A stretch of 14,273 bases of DNA, from the NCBI GenBank assembly GCA_039808845.1, contig JBDHTS010000059.1, forward strand, positions 1-14,273. The letters run 5' to 3'. The translations under genes and the position numbers were made by a program. Shown piece by piece: positions 7,829 to 13,510 of this stretch (positions are counted from its first letter, which is position 1; the number at the start of each line of letters is the position of its first letter). The notes beneath the pieces were generated by a model that was given only the letters and a program-made list of their open reading frames with translations, was not told where the DNA came from and made no database searches. This DNA is from JBDHTS01 sp039808845 (GTDB lineage: Bacteria; Pseudomonadota; Alphaproteobacteria; Micavibrionales; Micavibrionaceae).

Positions 7829-8398
7829 TTATTCTCCGGTTTCGCCGGTCACGCGCCCGAAGGGCAGCATGCGCAGCAGGGTTTCATCCTTGTCGAATAT
7901 ATGGTGTTTCAGCGCACCGGCAACATGCAGGGCCAGAACGCCGATGATGCCCCAGGCCAGAAGACTGTGAAACTGCGCCAGCGCCTCTGCCAAAGCTGGG
8001 GAGGGGCCGACGAGATCGGGCAGGGTGAACCAGTTGAAGACGCTGACGTGGAAGTTCTTGGCGGAAGACATCATCCAGCCGGAAAGCGGCATGGCGAACA
8101 GCGCAGCGTAAAGGAACCAGTGACTGAACTTCGCCAGCGCCTTTTCCCACGGCGCGTGGCTGGGCAGGGAATGGGGTGGGGGATTGTAGACCCTCCATGT
8201 CAGGCGCAGCGCCATCAGCGCCAGCACCACAATTCCGAAGGATTTGTGCAGGAAGAACAGTTTAAAAACGGTCGGGCTGATCGGCAGGCTGGTCATGATC
8301 AGGCCGACGCAGAGCAGACCGATCACCAACAAAGCGACCGTCCAGTGGAAAAACTTCGGCACCGCGCCGAAGCGGTCCGGCGTGCTTTTCAGACTCAT
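7829..8398 (-). CDS. Cytochrome b561 (CybB/YceJ-like membrane diheme protein)
   Basis: A four-helix inner-membrane cytochrome of 189 residues that would pass electrons between quinones and periplasmic or membrane partners. Heme ligands expected for the bacterial b561 family are all in place: His18 (PKFFHW), His51 (FFLHKSFG), His144 (AQFHSLLAW) and His158 (LALHVAG). Other family marks are LMALRLTWRV after helix 2, KFSHWFLYAALFAMPLSGW in helix 3, and the tail ALKHHIFDKDETLLRMLPFG. Its ATG overlaps the TGA of the upstream yceI-like gene in ATGA, implying translational coupling. The downstream yceI-like gene starts 3 bases after its stop. This pairs with the yceJ-yceI arrangement known from E. 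coli, but here a second YceI is added in front. Confidence 0.95.
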   Translation of the reverse strand: MSLKSTPDRFGAVPKFFHWTVALLVIGLLCVGLIMTSLPISPTVFKLFFLHKSFGIVVLALMALRLTWRVYNPPPHSLPSHAPWEKALAKFSHWFLYAALFAMPLSGWMMSSAKNFHVSVFNWFTLPDLVGPSPALAEALAQFHSLLAWGIIGVLALHVAGALKHHIFDKDETLLRMLPFGRVTGETGE

Positions 8399-9012
8399 GG
8401 ATTGTAGATCTCCTGCCCCGGCTGGGCGATGCGATGGCCCTCGATTTCAAGATGGATCCGCACCTCGTCGCCGACGAAGGGAATGCCCGAGCCCATGCCG
8501 AAATCGGACCGGTCGATCACGCCATCGGCGGACAGCCCGGCGACATAGGCCTCCATGAAGGGATGGCGGCCCGTCTTGTTCAGCGTCACGTCAAAAGTGG
8601 CGGGTTTTGTCACGCCTCTGAGCGTCAGGTCGCCGGTCACTTTCGCGGTCCGGGGGCCGGTCGTTTCGATGCCCGTGCTTTTAAAACGCATGACCGGATA
8701 ATGGATGACGTCGAAGAAATCGGACCCTTTGACGGCTTTGTTCCATGCCGCGTCGCCCATATCGAGGCTGTCCGTTTTGACGGAGACATCCACGGAAGAC
8801 CCGGCCAGATTGCCATGGTTCAGCGTGAACATCCCGTCATAGTCGGTGAATTTGCCGTAGGAATGGCTGAACCCAAGATGGCTCACCGAAAAAATGACCT
8901 GCGTGTGCGGCTTATCGAGCATGTAGCGTTCCATCTGCGCCCGCGCCGCCGCAGGGCAGGCCATCAGGAAAAGCATAAACAATAAAAAAGCGATTTTCGA
9001 AGCGTGGGTCAT
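8395..9012 (-). CDS. YceI-family periplasmic protein (first gene of the operon)
   Basis: A 205-residue YceI-type lipid-binding protein. The signal peptide is MTHASKIAFLLFMLFLMACP... with a signal-peptidase I site likely after ARA. The LMAC stretch is a weak lipobox, so a lipoprotein cannot be excluded. Family pattern: MLDKPHTQVIFSVSHLGFSH, GKFTDYDGMF, GSDFFDVIHYPVMRFKS, GDLTLRGVTKPATFDV and a C-terminal DFGMGSGIPFVGDEVRIHLE. The start at 9012 is chosen over the longer open frame (to 9432) because GGAG lies just upstream, the signal peptide begins here, and the extension runs through the repeat at 9118-9214 and antisense to rplI. It is clearly divergent from the YceI at 7244-7825, so the pair is not a recent duplication. 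Confidence 0.9.
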   Translation of the reverse strand: MTHASKIAFLLFMLFLMACPAAARAQMERYMLDKPHTQVIFSVSHLGFSHSYGKFTDYDGMFTLNHGNLAGSSVDVSVKTDSLDMGDAAWNKAVKGSDFFDVIHYPVMRFKSTGIETTGPRTAKVTGDLTLRGVTKPATFDVTLNKTGRHPFMEAYVAGLSADGVIDRSDFGMGSGIPFVGDEVRIHLEIEGHRIAQPGQEIYNP

Positions 9013-9041
9013 GAGGCTCCGGTCCCCGGCAGGCTGGCCAG

Positions 9042-9050
9042 AGTATAACA
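9042..9050 (-). promoter_or_regulatory. Extended -10 promoter for the yceI-b561-yceI operon
   Basis: On the minus strand TGTTATACT reads as an extended -10 element (TG-n-TATACT, 5 of 6 to TATAAT), about 30 bases before the first ATG. No good -35 hexamer is found at 17 bases, which extended -10 promoters tolerate. It would give a leader of roughly 20 bases. It lies between the operon and the inverted repeat at 9118-9214. Confidence 0.45.
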
Positions 9051-9117
9051 TGGAGAGGGCCAAAAGGAAAACAAGCAGTGGGAGACAGCAAGATTCCCGG
9101 CGAGGAATAGTCTTGGT

Positions 9118-9214
9118 CGTCATCCCCGCGCAGGCGGGGATCCAGAGCCACAAGCGCTTTACTAAGAAAGCATGCACTTCGCACCCCTGGATCCCCGCCT
9201 GCGCGGGGATGACG
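9118..9214. repeat. Perfect 28-base inverted repeat made of internally palindromic units (REP/MITE-like)
   Basis: The arms at 9118-9145 and 9187-9214 are exact reverse complements, 41 bases apart. Each arm has its own palindrome CCCCGC-GCAG-GCGGGG, beginning CGTCATC and ending GGATCCAG. This core is of a kind repeatedly seen in bacterial intergenic DNA, where it generates spurious peptides such as IPAQAGIQ and IPACAGMT. No transposase is present. Two head-to-head copies lie between the leftward yceI operon and the leftward rplI terminator, so any RNA reading through would fold into one long hairpin or two small ones. Confidence 0.9.
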
Positions 9215-9234
9215 TTCAGAATAACGGGGACGGC

Positions 9235-9266
9235 ATTAAAAAAGCCCGGCAAGCATGCCGGGCTTT
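9235..9266 (-). terminator. Rho-independent terminator of the rpsF-rpsR-rplI operon
   Basis: AAAGCCCGGC (9241-9250) and GCCGGGCTTT (9257-9266) form a perfect 10-bp stem with the loop AAGCAT. Read leftward, the stem is followed by an uninterrupted T-run (complement of 9235-9243), the classic intrinsic terminator shape. It begins about 18 bases after the rplI stop codon. Confidence 0.93.
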
Positions 9267-9283
9267 CATGAACAATAAACTGG

Positions 9284-9988
9284 TTATTCCGCTTCTTCCG
9301 CGTCGTCTTCCTTTTTCGCCTTGGCCTTTTTCGGCCTGGCGGCCTTGCGGGCGGCTTTCTCGGCGTCTTCGCCGGCTTCCTGCGCTTCGGCTTCCGCGGC
9401 CTCGCGCTCCGACTCCAGGGCGCTGTCCTCAAGGAACTGGCCGCGGTTGTCGCTGGCTTCCTGCGCTTCGGCGCCTTTCGCCTCGGCGATCAGGGCCTTG
9501 CCGGTTTTCGCCTGGGTGGCGGCCTCGTCTTCCGAACGGGCGATGTTCACCGTAATCTCGACGCTGACCTCAGGGTGCAGCGCGACCATGACGGGGAACA
9601 GGCCGATGCTTTTCAGCGCGGAATTCAGCGAGACCTGGCCGCGGCCGACCGTCTGCTTGCTCTGCGCCGTGACGGCGTCGGCGATGTCGCGGGTGGAGAC
9701 GGAACCGTAAAGCTGGCCGCCCTCCGCCGCGTGGCGGATGACGACGACTTTCAGGCCGTCCAGTTTCTTCGCCTGCTTCTGGGCCTCGGTCCGGCGCTCA
9801 ACGTTCAGTTTTTCGAGCGCGGCCTTCTGGCTTTCGAAATAAGCGAGGTTCTTTTCGGTGGTGCGGAGCGCCTTGCCCTGCGGCAGCAGGTAGTTGCGGG
9901 CGTAGCCGGGCTTCACACGGACCTTGTCGCCCATGTTGCCGAGCTTGCCGACGCGCTCCAGCAGAATGACTTCCATTGCACTGGCCAT
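9284..9988 (-). CDS. rplI: 50S ribosomal protein L9 with long charged C-terminal tail
   Basis: L9 binds 23S rRNA at the base of the L1 stalk. The core (residues 1-152) is typical: MEVILLERVGKLGNMGD, RVKPGYARNYLLPQGKA, a long connecting helix, then GGQLYGSVSTRDIADA and a C-terminal domain ending EVSVEITVNIARS. Most bacterial L9 proteins stop near 149 residues. Here 82 more follow (153-234), made mostly of Ala, Glu, Lys and Asp, ending in a basic KKAKAKK then acidic DDAEEAE stretch. Such a tail is probably disordered. The start at 9988 rather than Met5 is favoured by GGAGAAG 5 bases upstream. It is the last gene of the operon, 12 bases after rpsR, followed by a strong terminator. Confidence 0.96.
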   Translation of the reverse strand: MASAMEVILLERVGKLGNMGDKVRVKPGYARNYLLPQGKALRTTEKNLAYFESQKAALEKLNVERRTEAQKQAKKLDGLKVVVIRHAAEGGQLYGSVSTRDIADAVTAQSKQTVGRGQVSLNSALKSIGLFPVMVALHPEVSVEITVNIARSEDEAATQAKTGKALIAEAKGAEAQEASDNRGQFLEDSALESEREAAEAEAQEAGEDAEKAARKAARPKKAKAKKEDDAEEAE

Positions 9989-10000
9989 GACAGCTTCTCC

Positions 10001-10267
10001 TTACCGTGCGTTGTCGTTGTCCTGGCGCAGGTAGGGCAGGAGCGCCATATAGCGGGCGCGCTTGATCGCCTGGGACAGTTCACGTTGTTTGGTGGTGCAG
10101 ACCGCCGTAATGCGGCTCGGCACGATCTTGCCGCGCTCGGAAATGTAACGGCCGAGCATGCGGACGTCCTTCCAGTCGATGGCAGGGGCATTCGGGCCGC
10201 TGAACGGGCAGGTCTTCTTGCGCTTGAAAAACGGGCGCTTGACCGTGGGTGTATCTGTCGCGCTCAT
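10001..10267 (-). CDS. rpsR: 30S ribosomal protein S18
   Basis: An 88-residue small-subunit protein that binds next to S6 on the 30S platform. Diagnostic features are the N-terminal basic run RPFFKRKKTCPF, DWKDVRMLGRYISERGKIVPSRITAVCTTKQRELSQAIKRAR (residues about 31-72) and the family ending MALLPY shortly before the C-terminus. Its ATG shares one base with the rpsF stop codon (TAATG), so the S6 and S18 reading frames are translationally coupled, as fits two proteins that form a heterodimer. Confidence 0.98.
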   Translation of the reverse strand: MSATDTPTVKRPFFKRKKTCPFSGPNAPAIDWKDVRMLGRYISERGKIVPSRITAVCTTKQRELSQAIKRARYMALLPYLRQDNDNAR

Positions 10268-10704
10268 TAGGCCGCTTCCTCTCTCTTGCTGTGTCTTTCG
10301 CCGCGTTCGGCGCGATCGCCACGATCCCCGCGATCGCCTCTGTCGCCGCGGTCGCGGAATTCGCCGCGCTCGTCATCGTCACGGTTCTTGTCCAGGATCT
10401 TGGACTGGGCCTTGGAAGGCTCCTCCAGCCGGACGCTCATGAAGCGCAGGATATCCTCGTTCAGGCGGATGTTGCGCTCCATCTCGATCAGCGCCGCCGC
10501 CGGGGCGTCGCTTTCGATCAGGACGTAATGGCCCTTGCGGTTCTTGCGGATGCGGTAGGCCAGGGTGCGAAGGCCCCAGCTTTCGGTTTTGAGGACTTTT
10601 CCATCGTTGTCCTCAAGAATTTTCGTGAAGCCGTTTGTCAGCTCCTCGACCTGGGCCGGGCCCAGTTCCTGCCGTGCGATGAACACGGTTTCGTAGATCG
10701 GCAT
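10267..10704 (-). CDS. rpsF: 30S ribosomal protein S6 with Arg/Asp-rich repeat tail
   Basis: S6 pairs with S18 on the 30S platform. Core residues 1-93 match the family: MPIYETVFIARQEL, a helix, VLKTESWGLRTLAYRIRKNRKGHYVLIE, and ERNIRLNEDILRFMSVRLEE. The tail (about 94-145) is rich in Arg, Asp, Gly and Glu and contains a run of RGD-type triplets (near residues 117-130), encoded by short DNA repeats at 10313-10365. E. coli S6 also has a charged Glu-rich tail that is modified post-translationally, but this one lacks a poly-Glu end. GGGAGGAG stands 6 bases before the ATG. First gene of the operon. Confidence 0.97.
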   Translation of the reverse strand: MPIYETVFIARQELGPAQVEELTNGFTKILEDNDGKVLKTESWGLRTLAYRIRKNRKGHYVLIESDAPAAALIEMERNIRLNEDILRFMSVRLEEPSKAQSKILDKNRDDDERGEFRDRGDRGDRGDRGDRAERGERHSKREEAA

Positions 10705-10710
10705 CGTTTG

Positions 10711-10790
10711 CTCCTCCCGGATTTGTTTCCGTCGGCCTCGGCCAGGACCATCCCGGCAGCGCCCGAAACAAAGCTGGCTAAAGCCAGCGA
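10711..10790 (-). promoter_or_regulatory. Structured rpsF leader, candidate S6:S18 autoregulatory RNA
   Basis: Between the promoter and the rpsF start the RNA has a hairpin GCTGGC-TAAA-GCCAGC (10773-10788). It then has CCGGGAT (10750-10756) able to pair, with one bulged G, with ATCCGG (10717-10722), which abuts the Shine-Dalgarno sequence. The enclosed stretch contains GGCCGAGGCCGACGG, with two CCGA boxes. S6:S18 leader RNAs with a conserved CCG bulge are known upstream of rpsF in many bacteria. The location and CCG content fit, but I cannot confirm the exact consensus by eye. Confidence 0.4.
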
Positions 10791-10810
10791 GGTACTTTCA
10801 AGAAGCCCGC

Positions 10811-10838
10811 ACTATACGGATTTCCGGAGCCAAATCAA
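10811..10838 (-). promoter_or_regulatory. Sigma-70-type promoter of the rpsF operon
   Basis: Read leftward: TTGATT (complement of 10833-10838), a 16-base spacer, then TATAGT (complement of 10811-10816). Both hexamers are close to consensus. Transcription would begin near 10803, giving an RNA leader of about 100 bases. Confidence 0.55.
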
Positions 10839-10869
10839 GAAATATGTGGGAAAATTTACGGGGTGCTTT

Positions 10870-11130
10870 TTAAGTGGCGGCGTTGGAATTGGCGCAATTG
10901 CCCTGAGTCGCGGCAAAAAAGCGGTTCCATCCGTTATTATCGGTCTGCTGTTCGCTTTTCCGCAGCAGACGCTCCAGCTCATAACGGCTGACGTCGGGGT
11001 TTTGCAGGGCGCTGCGCGTCAGCGGGGTAACGGCCTGTTCTTCACGGTTTTCGCTGAGCAGCATGGAAAGGCGGGTTTTGGTGATTTTAAGGTGCATTTT
11101 GATGCGTTCACCATTAAAGGAACAGCCCAT
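10870..11130 (-). CDS. Small hypothetical protein (86 residues)
   Basis: I do not recognise this protein. The start at 11130 (MGCSFNGERIKMHLKI) is supported by AGGAGA 7 bases upstream, better than the longer frame starting at 11163. Codon choice looks like that of the neighbouring genes, with synonymous GC-ending codons frequent, and a promoter candidate lies at 11252-11280. The protein is hydrophilic, with a basic N-terminal third (KITKTRL), a middle that could be helical (VSRYELERLLRKSEQQ) and an Asn-rich end (NCANSNAAT). There is no signal peptide or membrane segment. It lies between, and divergent from, fabD. Confidence 0.6.
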   Translation of the reverse strand: MGCSFNGERIKMHLKITKTRLSMLLSENREEQAVTPLTRSALQNPDVSRYELERLLRKSEQQTDNNGWNRFFAATQGNCANSNAAT

Positions 11131-11251
11131 GCGAAGATCTCCTGAATATCTCAAAAATCCCATTCGTTAACCCGAAGCGGCGCAAAGCGCAGGACAAGAG
11201 CAAATGCCCTTGGCCAAAGCCGAAGCTGCCAAACATTCGAGAATTGCAAGG

Positions 11252-11280
11252 AGCATACCACAAATTGCGCCGCATTACAA
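11252..11280 (-). promoter_or_regulatory. Possible extended -10 promoter for the 86-residue gene
   Basis: Leftward TTGTAA (complement of 11275-11280), 17 bases, then TATGCT (complement of 11252-11257) preceded by TG-n. Start of transcription near 11245 would give a leader of about 115 bases that includes the palindrome TTGGCCAA (11210-11217). Confidence 0.35.
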
Positions 11281-11351
11281 ATTAAAGCGTCCCGCTTGAT
11301 TTTTTTGCAGAAAACCGGGTAAACAGCGTGACATTATCCAAGGAGATTCCC

Positions 11352-12296
11352 ATGACCCGCGCATTCGTCTTTCCCGGACAGGGATCCCAGGCCGTCGGCA
11401 TGGGCCGCGATCTGGCTGAAGCCTTTCCGGAGGCGCGGCGGACATTCGAAGAGGTGGACGACGCGCTGGACCAAAATCTGGCCCGGCTGATGTTCGAGGG
11501 GCCGGAAAGCGACCTGAACCTGACGGAGAACACCCAGCCCGCGCTGATGGCGGTTTCGATGGCCGTGGTGAATGTCCTGAAACAGGCCGGGAATATCGAA
11601 CTGGCCGCCAAGGCCGCTTATGTCGCGGGCCATTCGCTGGGGGAATATTCGGCTCTGACGGCGGCGGGCGCGCTGGACCTGGCCGATGCGGCGCGGCTCC
11701 TGAAACTGCGGGGCCGGTCGATGCAGGCGGCGGTGCCGGTGGGGCAGGGGGCCATGGCGGCCATTCTGGGGCTGGATTTCGAGGCCGTCCTGGCGATCGC
11801 GGCGGAAGTGTCGGGGAAGGAAATCTGCGAGGCGGCGAACGACAACGCGCCGGGGCAGGTGGTCATCTCAGGGCATAAAGGGGCCGTGGCGGCGGCAATC
11901 GCACTGGCGACGGAAAAAGGCGCGAAGCGGGCCATCGAGCTGCCGGTCAGCGCGCCGTTTCATTGCCGCCTGATGGAGCCCGCCGCGCGGGTTATGAAGG
12001 ACGCGCTGGATGCGGCCACGATCCGCCCGCCCGTCCTGCCGGTCATCGCCAATGTGACGGCGCAGCCCGTGCAGGATCCGGCCTCCATCCGCCGCCTGCT
12101 GGTCGAGCAGGTCACGGGCCGCGTCCGCTGGCGCGAGTCGGTGCAGACGATGAAAACGCTGGGCGTAACGGAGGCGTTCGAACTGGGTTCAGGCAAGGTT
12201 CTGGCCGGGCTGATCAAACGGATCGAGCCGGAGGTCCCAGCCTCCTCCGTTGGCGCCCCGGCACAGGTTGAAGAACTGATGAAAAATCTTTCGTGA
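11352..12296 (+). CDS. fabD: Malonyl-CoA:ACP transacylase
   Basis: Transfers malonyl from CoA to acyl carrier protein, supplying fatty-acid synthesis. The 314-residue protein has the FabD hallmarks: FPGQGSQ (residues 7-13), GHSLGEY with nucleophile Ser95, LRGRSMQ with malonyl-binding Arg120, and APFHCRLM with catalytic His204. These are followed by PVIANVTAQPV and the late ELGSGKVLAGL. ATG at 11352 is preferred over GTG at 11328 because AAGGAG lies 6 bases before it and the protein then starts MTRAFVFPGQG. It heads a same-strand cluster with murI and fabG. The gap after its stop is occupied by a palindromic repeat rather than a ribosome site, so close coupling to murI is not expected. Confidence 0.97.
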   Translation: MTRAFVFPGQGSQAVGMGRDLAEAFPEARRTFEEVDDALDQNLARLMFEGPESDLNLTENTQPALMAVSMAVVNVLKQAGNIELAAKAAYVAGHSLGEYSALTAAGALDLADAARLLKLRGRSMQAAVPVGQGAMAAILGLDFEAVLAIAAEVSGKEICEAANDNAPGQVVISGHKGAVAAAIALATEKGAKRAIELPVSAPFHCRLMEPAARVMKDALDAATIRPPVLPVIANVTAQPVQDPASIRRLLVEQVTGRVRWRESVQTMKTLGVTEAFELGSGKVLAGLIKRIEPEVPASSVGAPAQVEELMKNLS

Positions 12297-12434
12297 TGCA
12301 AAAAAAGGGTTACCGCGAAGGCGCGAAGAAGCGAAGATTATGCACTTTATCTTCACTTCTTCGCGCCTTCGCGGTAGCACTATTATTGCCTACCGCGCTT
12401 TTTAACTCTGCGCCTCTGCGGTTAAAAAACATGA
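12297..12434. other. fabD-murI gap made largely of repeat DNA
   Basis: After the fabD stop come an A-run, the 66-base palindrome (12311-12376), a partial echo of the same start (TACCGCG at 12391-12397) and CTCTGCGCCTCTGCGGTT (12407-12424), another low-complexity motif of the dispersed-repeat type. No strong Shine-Dalgarno precedes murI, which leaves its start uncertain. Confidence 0.6.
12311..12376. repeat. Palindromic element copy 1 (28-base arms, 10-base loop)
   Basis: The left arm (12311-12338, starting TACCGCGAAGGCGCG) and right arm (12349-12376) are reverse complements except for an A at 12355. The loop is TATGCACTTT. The sequence is identical to copy 2 (13331-13394) over 64 bases except at 12355. 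It forms a very stable hairpin in RNA, but no T-run follows on the plus strand, so it is not a plain terminator for fabD. Confidence 0.95.
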
Positions 12435-13292
12435 ATGGAAACAATGAATTTTAGATCCTTCGCTTCCGATTCCCGCCCCATCGGTGTCTTTGACTCCGGC
12501 GTAGGCGGACTGACGGTGCTGAAGGCGCTGCAAAAGGCTCTGCCGGGGCAGGATTTCATTTACCTGGGCGACACAGCGCGCGTGCCTTACGGCACCAAAA
12601 GCGCGGAGACGGTTAAAACCTATGCGCTGTCGCTGACGCGGTTTCTGCTGCAGCAAAATGTCAGGATGGTCGTCATCGCCTGCAACACGGCCTCGGCCCA
12701 TGCGACGGAGGCGGTGGCCGCGCTGGCTGGCGACATTCCCGTCATCGGCATGATCGCGCCGGGCGTCGAGGCGGCACTGAACGCCACACGAAACGGTCAT
12801 GTTCTGGTCATGGCCACGCAATCGACGGTGCACGGCGGTGCCTATGAAACCGCGCTGAAGGCGCGGCGTCCGGATCTTCGCGTGACGAACGTGCCCGCGC
12901 AGCTTCTGGTCGCGCTGGCCGAGGAAGGCTGGACGGAGGGCGCGGTGGCGGAGGAAACGCTGCGCCGCTATATCGGGCCCATGTTTTCAGGCGCGGACAG
13001 GCCGGATACGATCATTCTCGGCTGCACGCATTTTCCGCTGCTGCGGGACATGATAGCAAAGACGGTGGGGCCGGACGTCCGCCTTGTGGACACGGGCGAA
13101 GCCGCCGCGTCTTTCGTGCAGACATCCTATGGATCGGCGGGATCGGGAACCGGAACGGCCCGGTTCTACCTGACCGACAGCGTCGAGCGTTTCGCCGCCG
13201 TGGCGGAGCGGTTTCTGGGCGCGGCAATCGATCCGGGCCTGATGGAGCAGGTGGATCTGCAGCCGTTTCCGACCGCGAATGGACGCGAATAA
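12435..13292 (+). CDS. murI: Glutamate racemase
   Basis: Makes D-glutamate for peptidoglycan from L-glutamate without a cofactor. Catalytic residues are visible: Asp20-Ser21 in GVFDSGVGG, Cys83 in IACNTASA and Cys197 in LGCTHFPLL; the DTARVPYG motif is also present. The length, 285 residues, is normal. The start is uncertain: ATG 12435 and ATG 12444 both lack a good ribosome site, since repeat DNA lies directly upstream. The C-terminal residues TANGRE and the stop codon are encoded by a dispersed repeat beginning near 13271, so the native end was probably replaced or extended. The gene lies between fabD and fabG, usually found adjacent or nearly so, and between two near-identical palindromes. 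Confidence 0.95.
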   Translation: METMNFRSFASDSRPIGVFDSGVGGLTVLKALQKALPGQDFIYLGDTARVPYGTKSAETVKTYALSLTRFLLQQNVRMVVIACNTASAHATEAVAALAGDIPVIGMIAPGVEAALNATRNGHVLVMATQSTVHGGAYETALKARRPDLRVTNVPAQLLVALAEEGWTEGAVAEETLRRYIGPMFSGADRPDTIILGCTHFPLLRDMIAKTVGPDVRLVDTGEAAASFVQTSYGSAGSGTGTARFYLTDSVERFAAVAERFLGAAIDPGLMEQVDLQPFPTANGRE

Positions 13293-13479
13293 ACGCGAAT
13301 AGGAACAGCGCCGCAGGCATTTAGAGATGAACCGCGAAGGCGCGAAGAAGCGAAGATTATGCACTTTATCTTCGCTTCTTCGCGCCTTCGCGGTAAAAAA
13401 TCTCCTGCGCTGCGCGCGGCTATTCGTGTCCATTCGCGGTTAAGAAATCATTTGTGTTTATTCGTGTCCATTCGTGGTT
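13271..13479. repeat. 21-base repeat family framing palindrome copy 2
   Basis: The unit TATTCGTGTCCATTCG(C/T)GGTT occurs at 13421-13441 and 13459-13479. An inverted, slightly diverged copy is at 13271-13291 (GACCGCGAATGGACGCGAAT...), with a further partial AAACGCGAATA after it. Together they surround palindrome copy 2, giving a nested inverted structure of about 210 bases. The first copy encodes the end of murI. The last copy generates the false N-terminal extension (VHSWF) in the fabG frame. Confidence 0.88.
13331..13394. repeat. Palindromic element copy 2 (perfect 27-base arms, 10-base loop)
   Basis: The arms 13331-13357 and 13368-13394 are perfect reverse complements around the loop TATGCACTTT. 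Copy 1 between fabD and murI is the same sequence with one substitution. The palindrome is followed by an A-run on the plus strand, so it is not a rightward terminator. The near-identity of the two copies implies recent spread or gene conversion. Confidence 0.95.
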
Positions 13480-13510
13480 TAAAAGGTTCCGGATAAAAGG
13501 AAGGCAAATC

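Noticed and set aside
9013..9432. N-terminal extension of the yceI-like frame by 140 codons
   Set aside because: It runs through the IPAQAGIQ/IPACAGMT repeat artefact and antisense to rplI, while a signal peptide and ribosome site mark the start at 9012.
11328..11351. GTG start for fabD
   Set aside because: It would put the good AAGGAG ribosome site inside the coding region; ATG 11352 gives the normal FabD N-terminus.
12311..13394. Intrinsic terminators after fabD and murI
   Set aside because: The hairpins are strong but are not followed by T-runs on the plus strand; copy 2 is followed by As.
12311..13479. CRISPR array or insertion sequence around murI
   Set aside because: Repeats are palindromic, few and irregularly spaced, with no cas gene and no transposase.
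13454..13510. N-terminal extension of fabG
   Set aside because: Codons derive from the 21-base repeat, and a strong ribosome site and family length support the start at 13511.
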